From contig NZ_CP032674.1 in assembly GCF_021730305.1 (NCBI RefSeq), forward strand, positions 2,403,001-2,467,000: a DNA stretch of 64,000 nucleotides. Reading direction: 5' to 3'. Of this stretch, positions 52,083 to 60,905 are shown piece by piece. The notes under the pieces are model-generated. The model saw only the letters and a list, made by a program, of their open reading frames with translations. It made no database searches and was not told the origin of the DNA. The translations under genes and the position numbers were made by a program. Numbering within the stretch: position 1 is the first letter of the stretch; each line of letters opens with the position of its first letter. The stretch comes from Xanthobacter sp. YC-JY1. Lineage in GTDB: Bacteria > Pseudomonadota > Alphaproteobacteria > Rhizobiales > Xanthobacteraceae.

Positions 52083-52991
52083 ATGACCCTGCGCGAGCTG
52101 CAATATCTTCTCGCCCTTGCCGACACCCGCAGCTTCCGCCGGGCGGCGGAGCTGTGCAGTGTCAGTCAGCCCACCCTCTCCACCCAGATCCGCAAGCTGG
52201 AGGAGGAGCTGGGCGTGGCCCTCATCGAGCGCACGCCGCGCAAGGCCATGCTCACCCCCGCCGGCCGCGACGCGGTGGAGCGGGCGCGGCGTATCCTCAC
52301 CGAGGTCGACCAGCTGAAGGAGGCGGCCCACCGCAGCCGCTTCGCCGAGGGCGGGGCGCTGAAGCTCGGCGTGTTCCCCACCCTCGGGCCCTATCTCCTG
52401 CCACATGTGGTACCTCTGATCCGGCAGCGGTTTCCCGAGCTGGAACTGCTGCTGTTCGAGGAGAAGAGCGCCAACCTGATCCAGCGGCTGAATCTCGGCA
52501 CGCTGGACGCCGCCTTCCTCGCGCTGCCGGTGCATGACAGCCATTTCCACAGCGAGTTCCTGTTCGAGGAACCCTTCCTCCTCGCCGTCCCCGGCACCCA
52601 CAGCCTGGCCCGGCGGGATACGTTGGGGGTGGCGGAGCTGGCGGGGCAGAACCTGATGCTGCTGGAGGAGGGGCACTGCCTGCGCGACCAGGCGCTGGAC
52701 GTGTGCCACCAGTCCGGCGCGCGCGAGAAGTCCGAGTTCCGCGCCACCAGCCTCGAAACCCTGCGCCAGATGGTGGCGGCGGGTGTCGGCATCACGCTCC
52801 TGCCCATGCTGGCGACGCGCAATCCGGTGCCTCCGGCGCAGAACATCCACCTGCTGGCCTTTTCGGATTCCCGCCCCAGCCGACAGATCGCGCTGCTCTG
52901 GCGCAAGACTTCGGCGCTGGGGCAACTGCTGCACCAGGTGGCCGATATCTGCCGTGGGCTACCGGAAGACCTGCTGACGTTGCGCCATTGA
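52083..52991 (+). CDS. oxyR: Hydrogen-peroxide sensor and activator OxyR (LysR family)
   Basis: This 302-residue LysR-type regulator senses peroxide. The N-terminal winged helix is LRELQYLLALADTRSFRRAA then CSVSQPTLSTQIRKLEEELG. The two redox cysteines fall exactly at residues 199 and 208 (GHCLRDQALDVCHQSG), the same numbers as in E. coli OxyR, which distinguishes it from other LysR proteins. It lies downstream of its likely targets ahpC and ahpF on the same strand, so its own level may rise with them. Confidence 0.96.
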   Translation: MTLRELQYLLALADTRSFRRAAELCSVSQPTLSTQIRKLEEELGVALIERTPRKAMLTPAGRDAVERARRILTEVDQLKEAAHRSRFAEGGALKLGVFPTLGPYLLPHVVPLIRQRFPELELLLFEEKSANLIQRLNLGTLDAAFLALPVHDSHFHSEFLFEEPFLLAVPGTHSLARRDTLGVAELAGQNLMLLEEGHCLRDQALDVCHQSGAREKSEFRATSLETLRQMVAAGVGITLLPMLATRNPVPPAQNIHLLAFSDSRPSRQIALLWRKTSALGQLLHQVADICRGLPEDLLTLRH

Positions 52992-53145
52992 GCGGCTCTC
53001 CATTGTGCCGTTACGGTAACCCTTTCCGGACGTGTCGAAATTTCCGCGCGCTCGCTCTTCGTCGATTTTCGCGCCCCTCAACCGGTGCTAGAAGGCTGGA
53101 GTTCGAGCCGGCAAATCAGCCCCCATGGGGAGGGAGGTCGAAGCA

Positions 53146-54723
53146 GTGATCCGGCGTACCTTCGCCTTCAGGTCCGTCGCTGCTCTCCTTTTGGTCTGGG
53201 TCGGTCTCGTCGCGGTTTTCGCGATGCTGATGATCCGGAACAACCTTTCGCGTGCCGATGCGGAGGTTGAGGCCGAGGGCGTCGCCCTGCACCGGCTCCT
53301 GTCCCAGCGCGTCGCCCAGCACGATGCCCATCTCACCAGCCTTGCCGCCCTCGTTCAGGCGAGCGATCCGCCGCCGGCCGAGACGGTCCGGCAGGTGGCG
53401 ACGGGCATCATGCGCTATTACCGCCGCATCCTCTCCATAAGGGTGCTGGAGATGACCCCCGATCAGGTCATCGAGACGCTGGTCGCGGTGCCGGGTGAGA
53501 TGGAGGGCACGGTGATGCCCCGGTTCGCCCAGCTGGTCTTCGGCCAGAGGGCGGGGGAGGCGCGCTATTATGTGGAAGCCGATCGCCCCGAGCACTATTT
53601 CCTCGGCAAGCGCGCGGGCAGCGACCGGCGCCTCGCCATCATCCTGGAAATCGATCCCAACGGCCTGCTGACGCCGGAGGAACGGCTCTCCAGCGACCGC
53701 ATCAGCCTGAGCCTCGGGCCCTTCGCGCTGACCGGGAGCGCGCCTGCGGTCGAGCCCGGCGCCTTCGCGACTCTCACCTTCTTCCGACCGGCTGACAGCA
53801 CCACCCAGCCGGTCAATCTCGGCATCGAGCGGCCGGTCTCCTTCTACAAGGCCGTCGCACCGGTGCCGGTCGCGGCCTTTGCCCTGTTCTCGCTCCTCGC
53901 CTTGTTTGCCGGGCGCTACACGCTGATCCAGCGACACGAGGCGCGCCATTCCCAGCAGCTCGCGGCACTGGCAGAGGAGCGCAGCCGCCTCCTGGAACGC
54001 GAGACGCAGCTCGCCCATGCCGCGCGGGTCAATTCGCTGGGCGAGCTCGCCTCCGGTATCGCCCACGAACTCACCCAGCCGCTCACCGCCCTGTTGAGCC
54101 AGAGCCAGGCGGCGCTGCGTCTGTCCGGTCCCGATGGCGATCCCGCGCGGCTCTCCGAGGCGCTGGACGCCAATGTGCGGGAGGCGCGCCGGGCCGGCGA
54201 GATCCTGCGCCGGATGCGGGACTACATCGCCCGCCGTGCCAGCGAGCGCACGCCCATCGACATCACCGACGTGGTGGACGACGCCGCGACCCTCGCGCGC
54301 GCCGATCTCTCCCGCCGCGGCATCACGCTGGAGCTGGACCTGGAGCGCCCCATGCCCCGGGCCAATGCGGATCCGGTGGAGCTGGAGCAGGTGCTGCACA
54401 ACCTCATCCGCAACGCGGCGGACAGCCTCGAGGAGCGCGACGGGCCGGACAAGCGCATCCTCATCCGCACCTTCGATGCCGGTGAGACGGTGGCGATCCG
54501 CGTCAGCGATACCGGCAAGGGCATTTCGGCGGACGTGCTGCCCCGGCTGTTCGAGCCCTTCTTCACCACCAAGAACGAGGGCATGGGGCTGGGACTCTCG
54601 CTGTGCGCCACCCTGGTGGAGCGCGCGGGCGGCACCATCGAGGCCGAGGCCCGGCCGGGGCAGGGGGCGTCGTTCCTCATCAGCCTTCCCGCCCTGGCGG
54701 AACGCCGGCTGGCGGCGCAGTGA
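53146..54723 (+). CDS. Membrane sensor histidine kinase
   Basis: This 525-residue kinase has two transmembrane helices (about residues 9-27 and 240-262) around a periplasmic sensor domain of about 210 residues. A coiled-coil-like linker leads to the dimerization domain, with phosphorylatable His in LASGIAHELTQPLTALLSQS (about residue 307). The ATPase domain has N box VLHNLIRNAADSLEE, G1 VSDTGKGI and GMGLGLSLC. The family is FixL/DctB-like. I chose GTG 53146 because GGAGG lies eight bases ahead; the ATG at 53125 has no such site. The response regulator gene overlaps the stop. Confidence 0.92.
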   Translation: MIRRTFAFRSVAALLLVWVGLVAVFAMLMIRNNLSRADAEVEAEGVALHRLLSQRVAQHDAHLTSLAALVQASDPPPAETVRQVATGIMRYYRRILSIRVLEMTPDQVIETLVAVPGEMEGTVMPRFAQLVFGQRAGEARYYVEADRPEHYFLGKRAGSDRRLAIILEIDPNGLLTPEERLSSDRISLSLGPFALTGSAPAVEPGAFATLTFFRPADSTTQPVNLGIERPVSFYKAVAPVPVAAFALFSLLALFAGRYTLIQRHEARHSQQLAALAEERSRLLERETQLAHAARVNSLGELASGIAHELTQPLTALLSQSQAALRLSGPDGDPARLSEALDANVREARRAGEILRRMRDYIARRASERTPIDITDVVDDAATLARADLSRRGITLELDLERPMPRANADPVELEQVLHNLIRNAADSLEERDGPDKRILIRTFDAGETVAIRVSDTGKGISADVLPRLFEPFFTTKNEGMGLGLSLCATLVERAGGTIEAEARPGQGASFLISLPALAERRLAAQ

Positions 54724-55340
54724 GCGCGCCCCGCATCTATCTCGTCGATGACGATGCCGCCGTGCGGCAGGCCCTCACGCTGCTCCTCTCCACCTATGGC
54801 ATGACGGTGGAAGCCTTCGCCGATCCCGAGACCTTCCTCGCCCATGTGGACCCGGAGCGCCCGGGCTGCCTGCTGCTGGACCTCAGGATGCCCATGATCT
54901 CCGGCATCCAGCTGAAGGAGAAGCTCGCCGCCCGCGGCATCGACTGGCCGGCGGTGATGATTACCGGCCATGGCGACGTCAATGCCTGCCGCCGCGCCTT
55001 CCGGGCCGGGGTGGTGGATTTCCTCACCAAGCCGGTGGACGAGCAGGTGCTGCTCGATGCCCTCGGCACCGCCGCCCGCGCCCTCGACGCCCTCATGGAG
55101 CGGCGCGAGGCAGCGTCTCTCCTCGCTAGCTTGACGGAGCGCGAGCGCGAGGTTCTGGACATGGTGTGCCGCGGCTGGGCGACGAAGGAGATCGCCGCGG
55201 CGCTCAGCGTTTCCCCCCGCACCATCGACGCCCACCGGGCGAACATCGCCGAGAAGCTCGGCACTTGCTCCGTGGCGGATTTCGTGCGGATGACACTCAA
55301 CTCCCGCGTGCTCGGTAGTTCTACCGATTCCGCCCGGTGA
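54720..55340 (+). CDS. FixJ/NarL-type response regulator
   Basis: This 206-residue regulator has an N-terminal receiver (IYLVDDDAAVRQALTLLLST, phosphoacceptor Asp in CLLLDLRMPMISG near residue 54, conserved Lys in VDFLTKPVDE) and a C-terminal LuxR-type helix-turn-helix (LTEREREVLDMVCRGWATKE, IAAALSVSPRTIDAHRANI). The arrangement is that of FixJ/TodT-group regulators, which activate transcription when phosphorylated. It starts at GTG overlapping the kinase stop as GTGA, so the pair is translationally coupled. Confidence 0.94.
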   Translation: MSAPRIYLVDDDAAVRQALTLLLSTYGMTVEAFADPETFLAHVDPERPGCLLLDLRMPMISGIQLKEKLAARGIDWPAVMITGHGDVNACRRAFRAGVVDFLTKPVDEQVLLDALGTAARALDALMERREAASLLASLTEREREVLDMVCRGWATKEIAAALSVSPRTIDAHRANIAEKLGTCSVADFVRMTLNSRVLGSSTDSAR

Positions 55341-55444
55341 GGCGACGGATTCAGCTGGGAGCTAGGCCGGCCTAGAGAAGCTCTGCGCCATCGCCCGGCG
55401 CAGAAGAATCTCCGGTCGCTCGCGCGGCCGCCAAGAAAGGGCCG

Positions 55445-55942
55445 ATGATGAAACGCCTTCTCCTCGCCGCCGCCGTCTCCGCCTCCTTCGCCACGCTTGC
55501 CGGCCCCGTCGCGGCCCAGGCGCTGCAGGAGCGGAACATGCCGCTGGCGATCGCCCTCGACATCGCCCGCGAGGGCGTCGCGGCCTGCGCGGCGCAGGGC
55601 TACAACGTGTCGGTGGCGGTGGTTGACCGCGCCGGCGTCCTGAGGGCCTTCGCCCGCGCCGACAATGCCGGCCCGCATACGGTCGAGGCGGCGCGCCGCA
55701 AGGCCTTCACCTCCGCCTCCACCCGCACCCCGACCACGGTGATTGTCGAGAACGTGCAGAAAAACCCCGCCTCTGCGCAGCTCGTGGCCATCGACGGCTT
55801 CCTGGTGCTGGGTGGAGGCGTGCCGGTGAAGGTGGGCAACGAGACCATCGGCGCGGTGGGCATCGGCGGCGCCCCCGGCGGCAACCTCGACGAGGCCTGC
55901 GCCATCGCCGCCATCGCCAAAGTCGAATCCCAGCTCAAGTGA
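55445..55942 (+). CDS. Secreted HbpS/GlcG-like (DUF336) protein
   Basis: This 165-residue protein has a Sec signal peptide (MMKRLLLAAAVSASFATLAG, cleavage near VAAQA) and a DUF336 domain: GYNVSVAVVDRAGVLRAFAR, HTVEAARRKAFTSASTRTPT, GFLVLGGGVPVKVGNETIGA and VGIGGAPGGNLDEACA. The family includes GlcG and the haem-binding HbpS of Streptomyces, which modulates a neighbouring two-component system. It lies 104 bases after the kinase/regulator pair on the same strand, recalling that arrangement. Ligand unknown. Either of the two adjacent ATG codons may be the start. Confidence 0.85.
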   Translation: MMKRLLLAAAVSASFATLAGPVAAQALQERNMPLAIALDIAREGVAACAAQGYNVSVAVVDRAGVLRAFARADNAGPHTVEAARRKAFTSASTRTPTTVIVENVQKNPASAQLVAIDGFLVLGGGVPVKVGNETIGAVGIGGAPGGNLDEACAIAAIAKVESQLK

Positions 55943-56057
55943 GATGGGCCACCGGCTGCCGCGCGGCGGCCGGTTGCAAGCTTGATCCCGGATGCTTAGG
56001 TCAATGGTCCTCCTGACTTTGGGGGACGATGCCTCAAGCTCCGGGATTTGCTTTTGA

Positions 56058-56534
56058 ATGTCCGTTGCCTTCACGCGTGAAACCGATCTCGAAGCCACTG
56101 CCGCCGACCTTCCGGACCGGCCCATCTCGCCGCATCCGAATCTGGTGACGGCGAGCGGCCTTGCCGCGCTCGATGCCGCGCTGGCCGAGGCGCGCGCCGC
56201 CTATTCCGAGGCGCAGATGGGCGATGTGCAGGCCGACCGCATGGCCATGGCGCGGGCGACGCGCGACCTGCGCTATTACGGCGCCCGCCGCGCCAGCGCC
56301 CAGCTCATCGAGACGCCGGCCCATCCCGAGACCGTCCAGTTCGGCACCACCGTGATCCTTGATCGCGAGGACGGCCGGCGCCAGACCTTCCGTATCGTCG
56401 GCGAGGACGAGGCCGACCCTGCCAAGGGTTCGGTGTCCTATGTATCGCCCATCGCCGCCGCTGTGATGGGCAAGGCCGTGGGCGATGTGGCGCTGGTGGC
56501 GGGGCGCGAGGTCGAGGTCGTCGCCATCGCCTGA
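56058..56534 (+). CDS. GreA-family transcription factor, divergent paralogue
   Basis: This 158-residue protein resembles GreA: an N-terminal coiled-coil region (NLVTASGLAALDAALAEARA to about SAQLIETP) and a C-terminal FKBP-like globular domain (QFGTTVILDREDGRRQTFRI, VGEDEADPAKGSVSYVSPIA, AAVMGKAVGDVALV). GreA rescues arrested RNA polymerase by aligning metal for RNA cleavage through acidic residues at the coil tip (GDLKEN in E. coli). Here that segment reads GDVQAD: the Asp is kept but the Glu is Ala. It may bind polymerase without normal cleavage. Probably a paralogue, with the main greA elsewhere. Confidence 0.82.
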   Translation: MSVAFTRETDLEATAADLPDRPISPHPNLVTASGLAALDAALAEARAAYSEAQMGDVQADRMAMARATRDLRYYGARRASAQLIETPAHPETVQFGTTVILDREDGRRQTFRIVGEDEADPAKGSVSYVSPIAAAVMGKAVGDVALVAGREVEVVAIA

Positions 56535-56583
56535 TACCCCCCGGCGATGCCGGCTCGCGTGCCCGGAGCGTTGCGGCGCAGCA

Positions 56584-56599
56584 TTTGGATCGATCTAAA
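56584..56599. promoter_or_regulatory. Palindromic LacI-type operator candidate
   Basis: TTTGGATCGATCTAAA is a 16-bp palindrome with one mismatched pair. It lies seven bases before a TTGACC hexamer (56606-56611), with TAGACA as a possible -10 at 56630. LacI proteins bind centred CG palindromes of this size, so it may be the autoregulatory site of the operon below. Confidence 0.45.
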
Positions 56600-56686
56600 T
56601 TTTCGTTGACCACACCCTGCGCCTTCTCCTAGACAAAGGCCGTCGAGAGGTCCGCCAAGGACCCGGAACTGCCGAGGAGGCTGCGC

Positions 56687-57811
56687 GTGGAGGGTGCCAA
56701 GGGGCCGCAGGGCCGCCGCTTGCCGGCCGCCCGCGATGCTGCCGAACCGTCTGATCTGCCGGACGAGGCGCCGCTCGCCGGCGGCCTCCGGGTGCGGCTG
56801 AAGGACGTGGCGGCCCATGCCGGTGTCTCCCGCGCCACGGTCTCCCTCGTCCTGCGCAAGAGCCCGCTGGTGAAGGCGGAGACCCGCGCCAAGGTCGAGG
56901 AGGCCATGGCCGGCCTCGGCTATGTCTACAATCGCAGCGCCGCCAACCTGCGCTCCGGCGCCTCGCGCACCGTCGGGCTCGTCCTGTGCGAGATCACCAC
57001 CCCCAACTTCGCCCAGCTCACCGCCGGCATCGACGAGGTGCTGGGCACCGAAGGCTACATGGCCTTCATCGGCAACGCCGCCGAGGACGCCGCCCGCCAG
57101 CGCGAGGTGCTGGTGCGGATGCAGGAGCACGGCGTCGACGGGCTGGTGGTGGTCGCATCCGAGAACACCCGCGCCGATGCGCTGGAGGAGGGGGCCTGCG
57201 CGCGCATGCCGTGTGTCCTCGCACAGCGCCGCGTGGAGGGCTTCCCCGCCGATTATGTCGGCCCGGACTACGGCGCCGGCATGGAGCTGATCACCGAGCA
57301 TCTGATCGGGCTGGGCCACAGGAACATCGCCTTCATCGGCGGCGTGCGCCGCATCGCGCCGCTGGCCGAGCGCATGGCCGGCTTCCACCGCGCCCTGCGC
57401 CGCCACAAACTGAAGAGCGGCGCCGTGGTGCCCTGTGCGGTCATCGACCGCTCGTCGGGCTATACGGCAGCGCGTGAGCTGCTGGCCAAGGGCGACATCC
57501 CCTCGGCCATCGTCTGCTACAACGACGTGGTGGCCTTCGGCGTCATGCTCGCCCTCGACGAGCGCGGCCTGGTGCCGGGCCGGGACGTGGCCGTCGTGGG
57601 CTGCGACGACGTGGACGAAGCGGGCCTGCACCGCCCCGCGCTCACCACCTTCACCACCGATCCCCGCGTTGTCGGGCGCGAGGCCGCGCGGCTGCTGCTG
57701 CGCCGCATCGCCCATCCCGACCGCCCGCGGGAAGAGATCATCGTGCCGCCGCGCCTTGTCATCCGCCAGTCGTGCGGCGCGGCCAATCGCCCGACAGGAG
57801 GCGCAAGATGA
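56687..57811 (+). CDS. LacI-family regulator of the sugar-acid operon
   Basis: This 374-residue regulator has a 35-residue leader and then the LacI helix-turn-helix and hinge: RLKDVAAHAGVSRATVSLVL, KAETRAKVEEAMAGLGYVYN, RSAANLRSG. The effector domain has GLVLCEITTPNFAQLTAGID, GLGHRNIAFIGG and IVCYNDVVAFGVMLALDERG. GTG is the start, with GAGGAGG seven bases upstream. Its stop overlaps the first permease gene, so regulator and transport genes are one unit. The likely effector is the imported sugar acid or the phosphorylated intermediate. Confidence 0.9.
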   Translation: MEGAKGPQGRRLPAARDAAEPSDLPDEAPLAGGLRVRLKDVAAHAGVSRATVSLVLRKSPLVKAETRAKVEEAMAGLGYVYNRSAANLRSGASRTVGLVLCEITTPNFAQLTAGIDEVLGTEGYMAFIGNAAEDAARQREVLVRMQEHGVDGLVVVASENTRADALEEGACARMPCVLAQRRVEGFPADYVGPDYGAGMELITEHLIGLGHRNIAFIGGVRRIAPLAERMAGFHRALRRHKLKSGAVVPCAVIDRSSGYTAARELLAKGDIPSAIVCYNDVVAFGVMLALDERGLVPGRDVAVVGCDDVDEAGLHRPALTTFTTDPRVVGREAARLLLRRIAHPDRPREEIIVPPRLVIRQSCGAANRPTGGAR

Positions 57812-58482
57812 ACTACGTCTTCCAGTTCGGAGACGTCTTCAACGCATGGCCCGAGCTGCTGACGGGCGCCTGGCTGACGATCCGTCTCTCGGGCCTTGCC
57901 ATGATGCTCGGGCTCGCCGTGGCGGTGCTCTGCGCGCTCGGCAAGACGCAGGGGCCGCGGCCTGTCCGCTGGCTGGTGGACCTCTATGTGGAGGTGATCC
58001 GCAACACGCCTTTCCTGGTGCAGATCTTCCTCATCTTCTTCGGCCTGCCGCGTGCCGGCATACGGCTCGACGCCAACGAGGCGGCGCTGCTCGCCATGGT
58101 CGTCAATGCCGGCGCCTATTGCACCGAGATCGTGCGCGCGGGCATCGAGACCATCCACAAGGGACAGATCGAGGCCGGGCTGGCGCTGGGCCTCAAGCGG
58201 CTGCAGATCTTCCTCTATGTGGTTCTGTTCCCGGCGCTGAAGGCGATCTATCCCTCGCTCACCAGCCAGTTCATCCTGCTGATGCTGACCTCCTCCGTCG
58301 TTTCCGCCATCTCGGCAGAGGAACTGACCGCGGTCGCCAACAACCTGCAATCGCAGACCTTCCGCTCGTTCGAGATCTATATCGTCGTGACGGGCATGTA
58401 TTTCGCCATGTCGCTGATGTTCGCCGGCGCGTTCGCCCTCATCTACCGCGCGGTGTTCGCGCGGACAGATGCCGCACGCTGA
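57808..58482 (+). CDS. Polar-amino-acid-type ABC transporter permease, first subunit
   Basis: This 224-residue inner-membrane permease is of the His/Glu/Gln (HAAT/PAAT) type. TGAWLTIRLSGLAMMLGLAV, YVEVIRNTPFLVQIFLIFFG, NAGAYCTEIVRAGIETIHKG and QIEAGLALGLKRLQIFLYVV form the usual helices and EAA coupling loop. GGAGGCGCAAG precedes the ATG, which overlaps the lacI-type stop. It should pair with the next gene's product. Confidence 0.93.
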   Translation: MNYVFQFGDVFNAWPELLTGAWLTIRLSGLAMMLGLAVAVLCALGKTQGPRPVRWLVDLYVEVIRNTPFLVQIFLIFFGLPRAGIRLDANEAALLAMVVNAGAYCTEIVRAGIETIHKGQIEAGLALGLKRLQIFLYVVLFPALKAIYPSLTSQFILLMLTSSVVSAISAEELTAVANNLQSQTFRSFEIYIVVTGMYFAMSLMFAGAFALIYRAVFARTDAAR

Positions 58483-58495
58483 GGAGGGGAGCGAC

Positions 58496-59149
58496 ATGAT
58501 CCGCCAGTTCACCTCTGCCGAATTCTTCTTCCTCGTCTCCGCCGTACGCTGGACGCTGCTGCTCTCGGCCATCGCCTTCGTCGGCGGCGCGACGCTGGGC
58601 CTCGTCGTGGCGCTGGCGCGCACGTCGCCGTGGCAGTGGCTGCGGGCGACGGCCGGGGCCTACATCCTCGTCTTCCAGGGCACGCCGCTGCTGATGCAGC
58701 TCTTCCTCGTCTTCTTCGGCGCCACCATGGTCGGCGCCTCGGTGGACCCGCTGGCGGCGGCTGCGATCGGCCTCACGCTGAATGCCGCCGCCTTCCTCGG
58801 CGAGATCTGGCGCGGCTGCATCCAGGCCATCCCCAAGGGCCAGTGGGAGGCCTCCACCGCCCTCGGCCTGCATTATGTGACGCGGATGCGCGAGATCATC
58901 CTGCCCCAGGCGGCCAAGATCGCCGTGGCGCCCACGGTGGGCTTCCTCGTGCTGCTGGTGAAGAGCACGTCGCTCGCCTCCATCATCGGCTTCGTGGAAC
59001 TGACCCGCGCCGGGCAGATCGTGAACAATGCGACCTTCCGGCCGTTCCTGGTGTTCGGCATCGTCGCGGCCATCTACTTCGCCCTGTGCTGGCCGCTCTC
59101 GCTCTATGCCCGCCACCTCGAAAAGCGTTTCGGCACCGTGTCGCGGTGA
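58496..59149 (+). CDS. Polar-amino-acid-type ABC transporter permease, second subunit
   Basis: This 217-residue protein is the partner permease. Family features are VRWTLLLSAIAFVGGATLGL, YILVFQGTPLLMQLFLVFFG, LNAAAFLGEIWRGCIQAIPK and GQWEASTALGLHYVTRMREI, the last being the coupling loop. GAGGAGGGGAGCGAC gives a strong ribosome-binding site. It follows the first permease by 13 bases. Confidence 0.93.
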   Translation: MIRQFTSAEFFFLVSAVRWTLLLSAIAFVGGATLGLVVALARTSPWQWLRATAGAYILVFQGTPLLMQLFLVFFGATMVGASVDPLAAAAIGLTLNAAAFLGEIWRGCIQAIPKGQWEASTALGLHYVTRMREIILPQAAKIAVAPTVGFLVLLVKSTSLASIIGFVELTRAGQIVNNATFRPFLVFGIVAAIYFALCWPLSLYARHLEKRFGTVSR

Positions 59150-59213
59150 CGGTTCAGGTTGACCCTCAAGACAAAGGCCGCCCCGGACGCGGCGCAGACG
59201 GAGGAATAAGACG

Positions 59214-60029
59214 ATGACTTTCGGCACCATTCTGAAGAGCGCGCGCGGCGCCGTCGCGGCGCTGGGCCTTGCGGCTCTGGCCGCCACCGGCCTCTCCCAC
59301 GGCGCCTCGGCGCAGAGCATCGACGACATCCTGTCGAAGAAGAAGCTCACCGTCGGCATGCTGGTGGACGTGGCGCCCTTCGGCCTGCTTGACACCCAGG
59401 GCAAGCCGGAAGGCTATGATGCCGACGTCGCCCGCCTCATGGGCAAGTATCTCGGCGTCGAGGTGGAGCTGGTGCCGGTGACCGGGCCGAACCGCATTCC
59501 CTATCTGCTCACCAACAAGGTGGACGTGCTTATCGCCGTGTTCGGCATCACCCCCGAGCGCGCCAAGCAGGTGATGTTCTCCATCCCCTATTCCACCATC
59601 GAGATCCAGCTGATCGGTCCCAAGAAGACCGAGATCAAGAGCATGGACCAGACGGTGGGCAAGAAGATCGCCGTGGCCCGCGCCTCCACCCAGGACACCG
59701 CGCTGACCGCCGCCGTGCCGAAGGGGGCGACCATCATGCGTTTCGACGACGACGCCACCGCCGCCCAGGCCTTCATCTCCGGCCAGGTGGACCTGCTCGG
59801 CGCCAACAACCTCATCGGCACCCAGCTGGCCGAGGCGAACCCGGACATGGGCATCGAGAAGAAGATCACGCTGCGCAGCCAGTATAACGGCATTACCGTG
59901 CGCCGCGGCTCCACCGATTTCCTGCAGTGGATCAATACCTTCCTCTACTTCGTGAAGAACAATGGCGAGCTCGACGCCATCAATCAGAAGTGGTTCAAGG
60001 TTCCCCTGCCCACCATGCCGACGTTCTGA
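59214..60029 (+). CDS. Polar-amino-acid-type ABC transporter binding protein
   Basis: This 271-residue periplasmic protein has a signal peptide (about residues 1-33, ending GASAQS) and an SBP_bac_3 fold: [60 protein letters not shown]. The ligand-binding Arg of amino-acid binders is expected in the [11 protein letters not shown] segment, which is kept, so a ligand with an alpha-amino acid moiety is plausible. A repeat unit follows its stop. Confidence 0.92.
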   Translation: MTFGTILKSARGAVAALGLAALAATGLSHGASAQSIDDILSKKKLTVGMLVDVAPFGLLDTQGKPEGYDADVARLMGKYLGVEVELVPVTGPNRIPYLLTNKVDVLIAVFGITPERAKQVMFSIPYSTIEIQLIGPKKTEIKSMDQTVGKKIAVARASTQDTALTAAVPKGATIMRFDDDATAAQAFISGQVDLLGANNLIGTQLAEANPDMGIEKKITLRSQYNGITVRRGSTDFLQWINTFLYFVKNNGELDAINQKWFKVPLPTMPTF

Positions 60030-60040
60030 GGAAAACCGCG

Positions 60041-60073
60041 CGTCATGCCCCGGACAAGCCGGGGCATGACGGC
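60041..60073. repeat. Single unit of dispersed palindromic repeat (family B)
   Basis: CGTCATGCCCCGGACAAGCC, continuing GGGGCATGACGGC, forms a near-perfect long hairpin between the binding-protein and ATPase genes. It is the same unit as at 35878-35990. REP-like hairpins at this place often stabilise the binding-protein message. Confidence 0.75.
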
Positions 60074-60121
60074 GAACAACACCGGCGTTCGGACATCGAC
60101 AGACACGAGAAGGGCTTTGCC

Positions 60122-60901
<780 letters not shown>

Positions 60902-60905
60902 GCCC

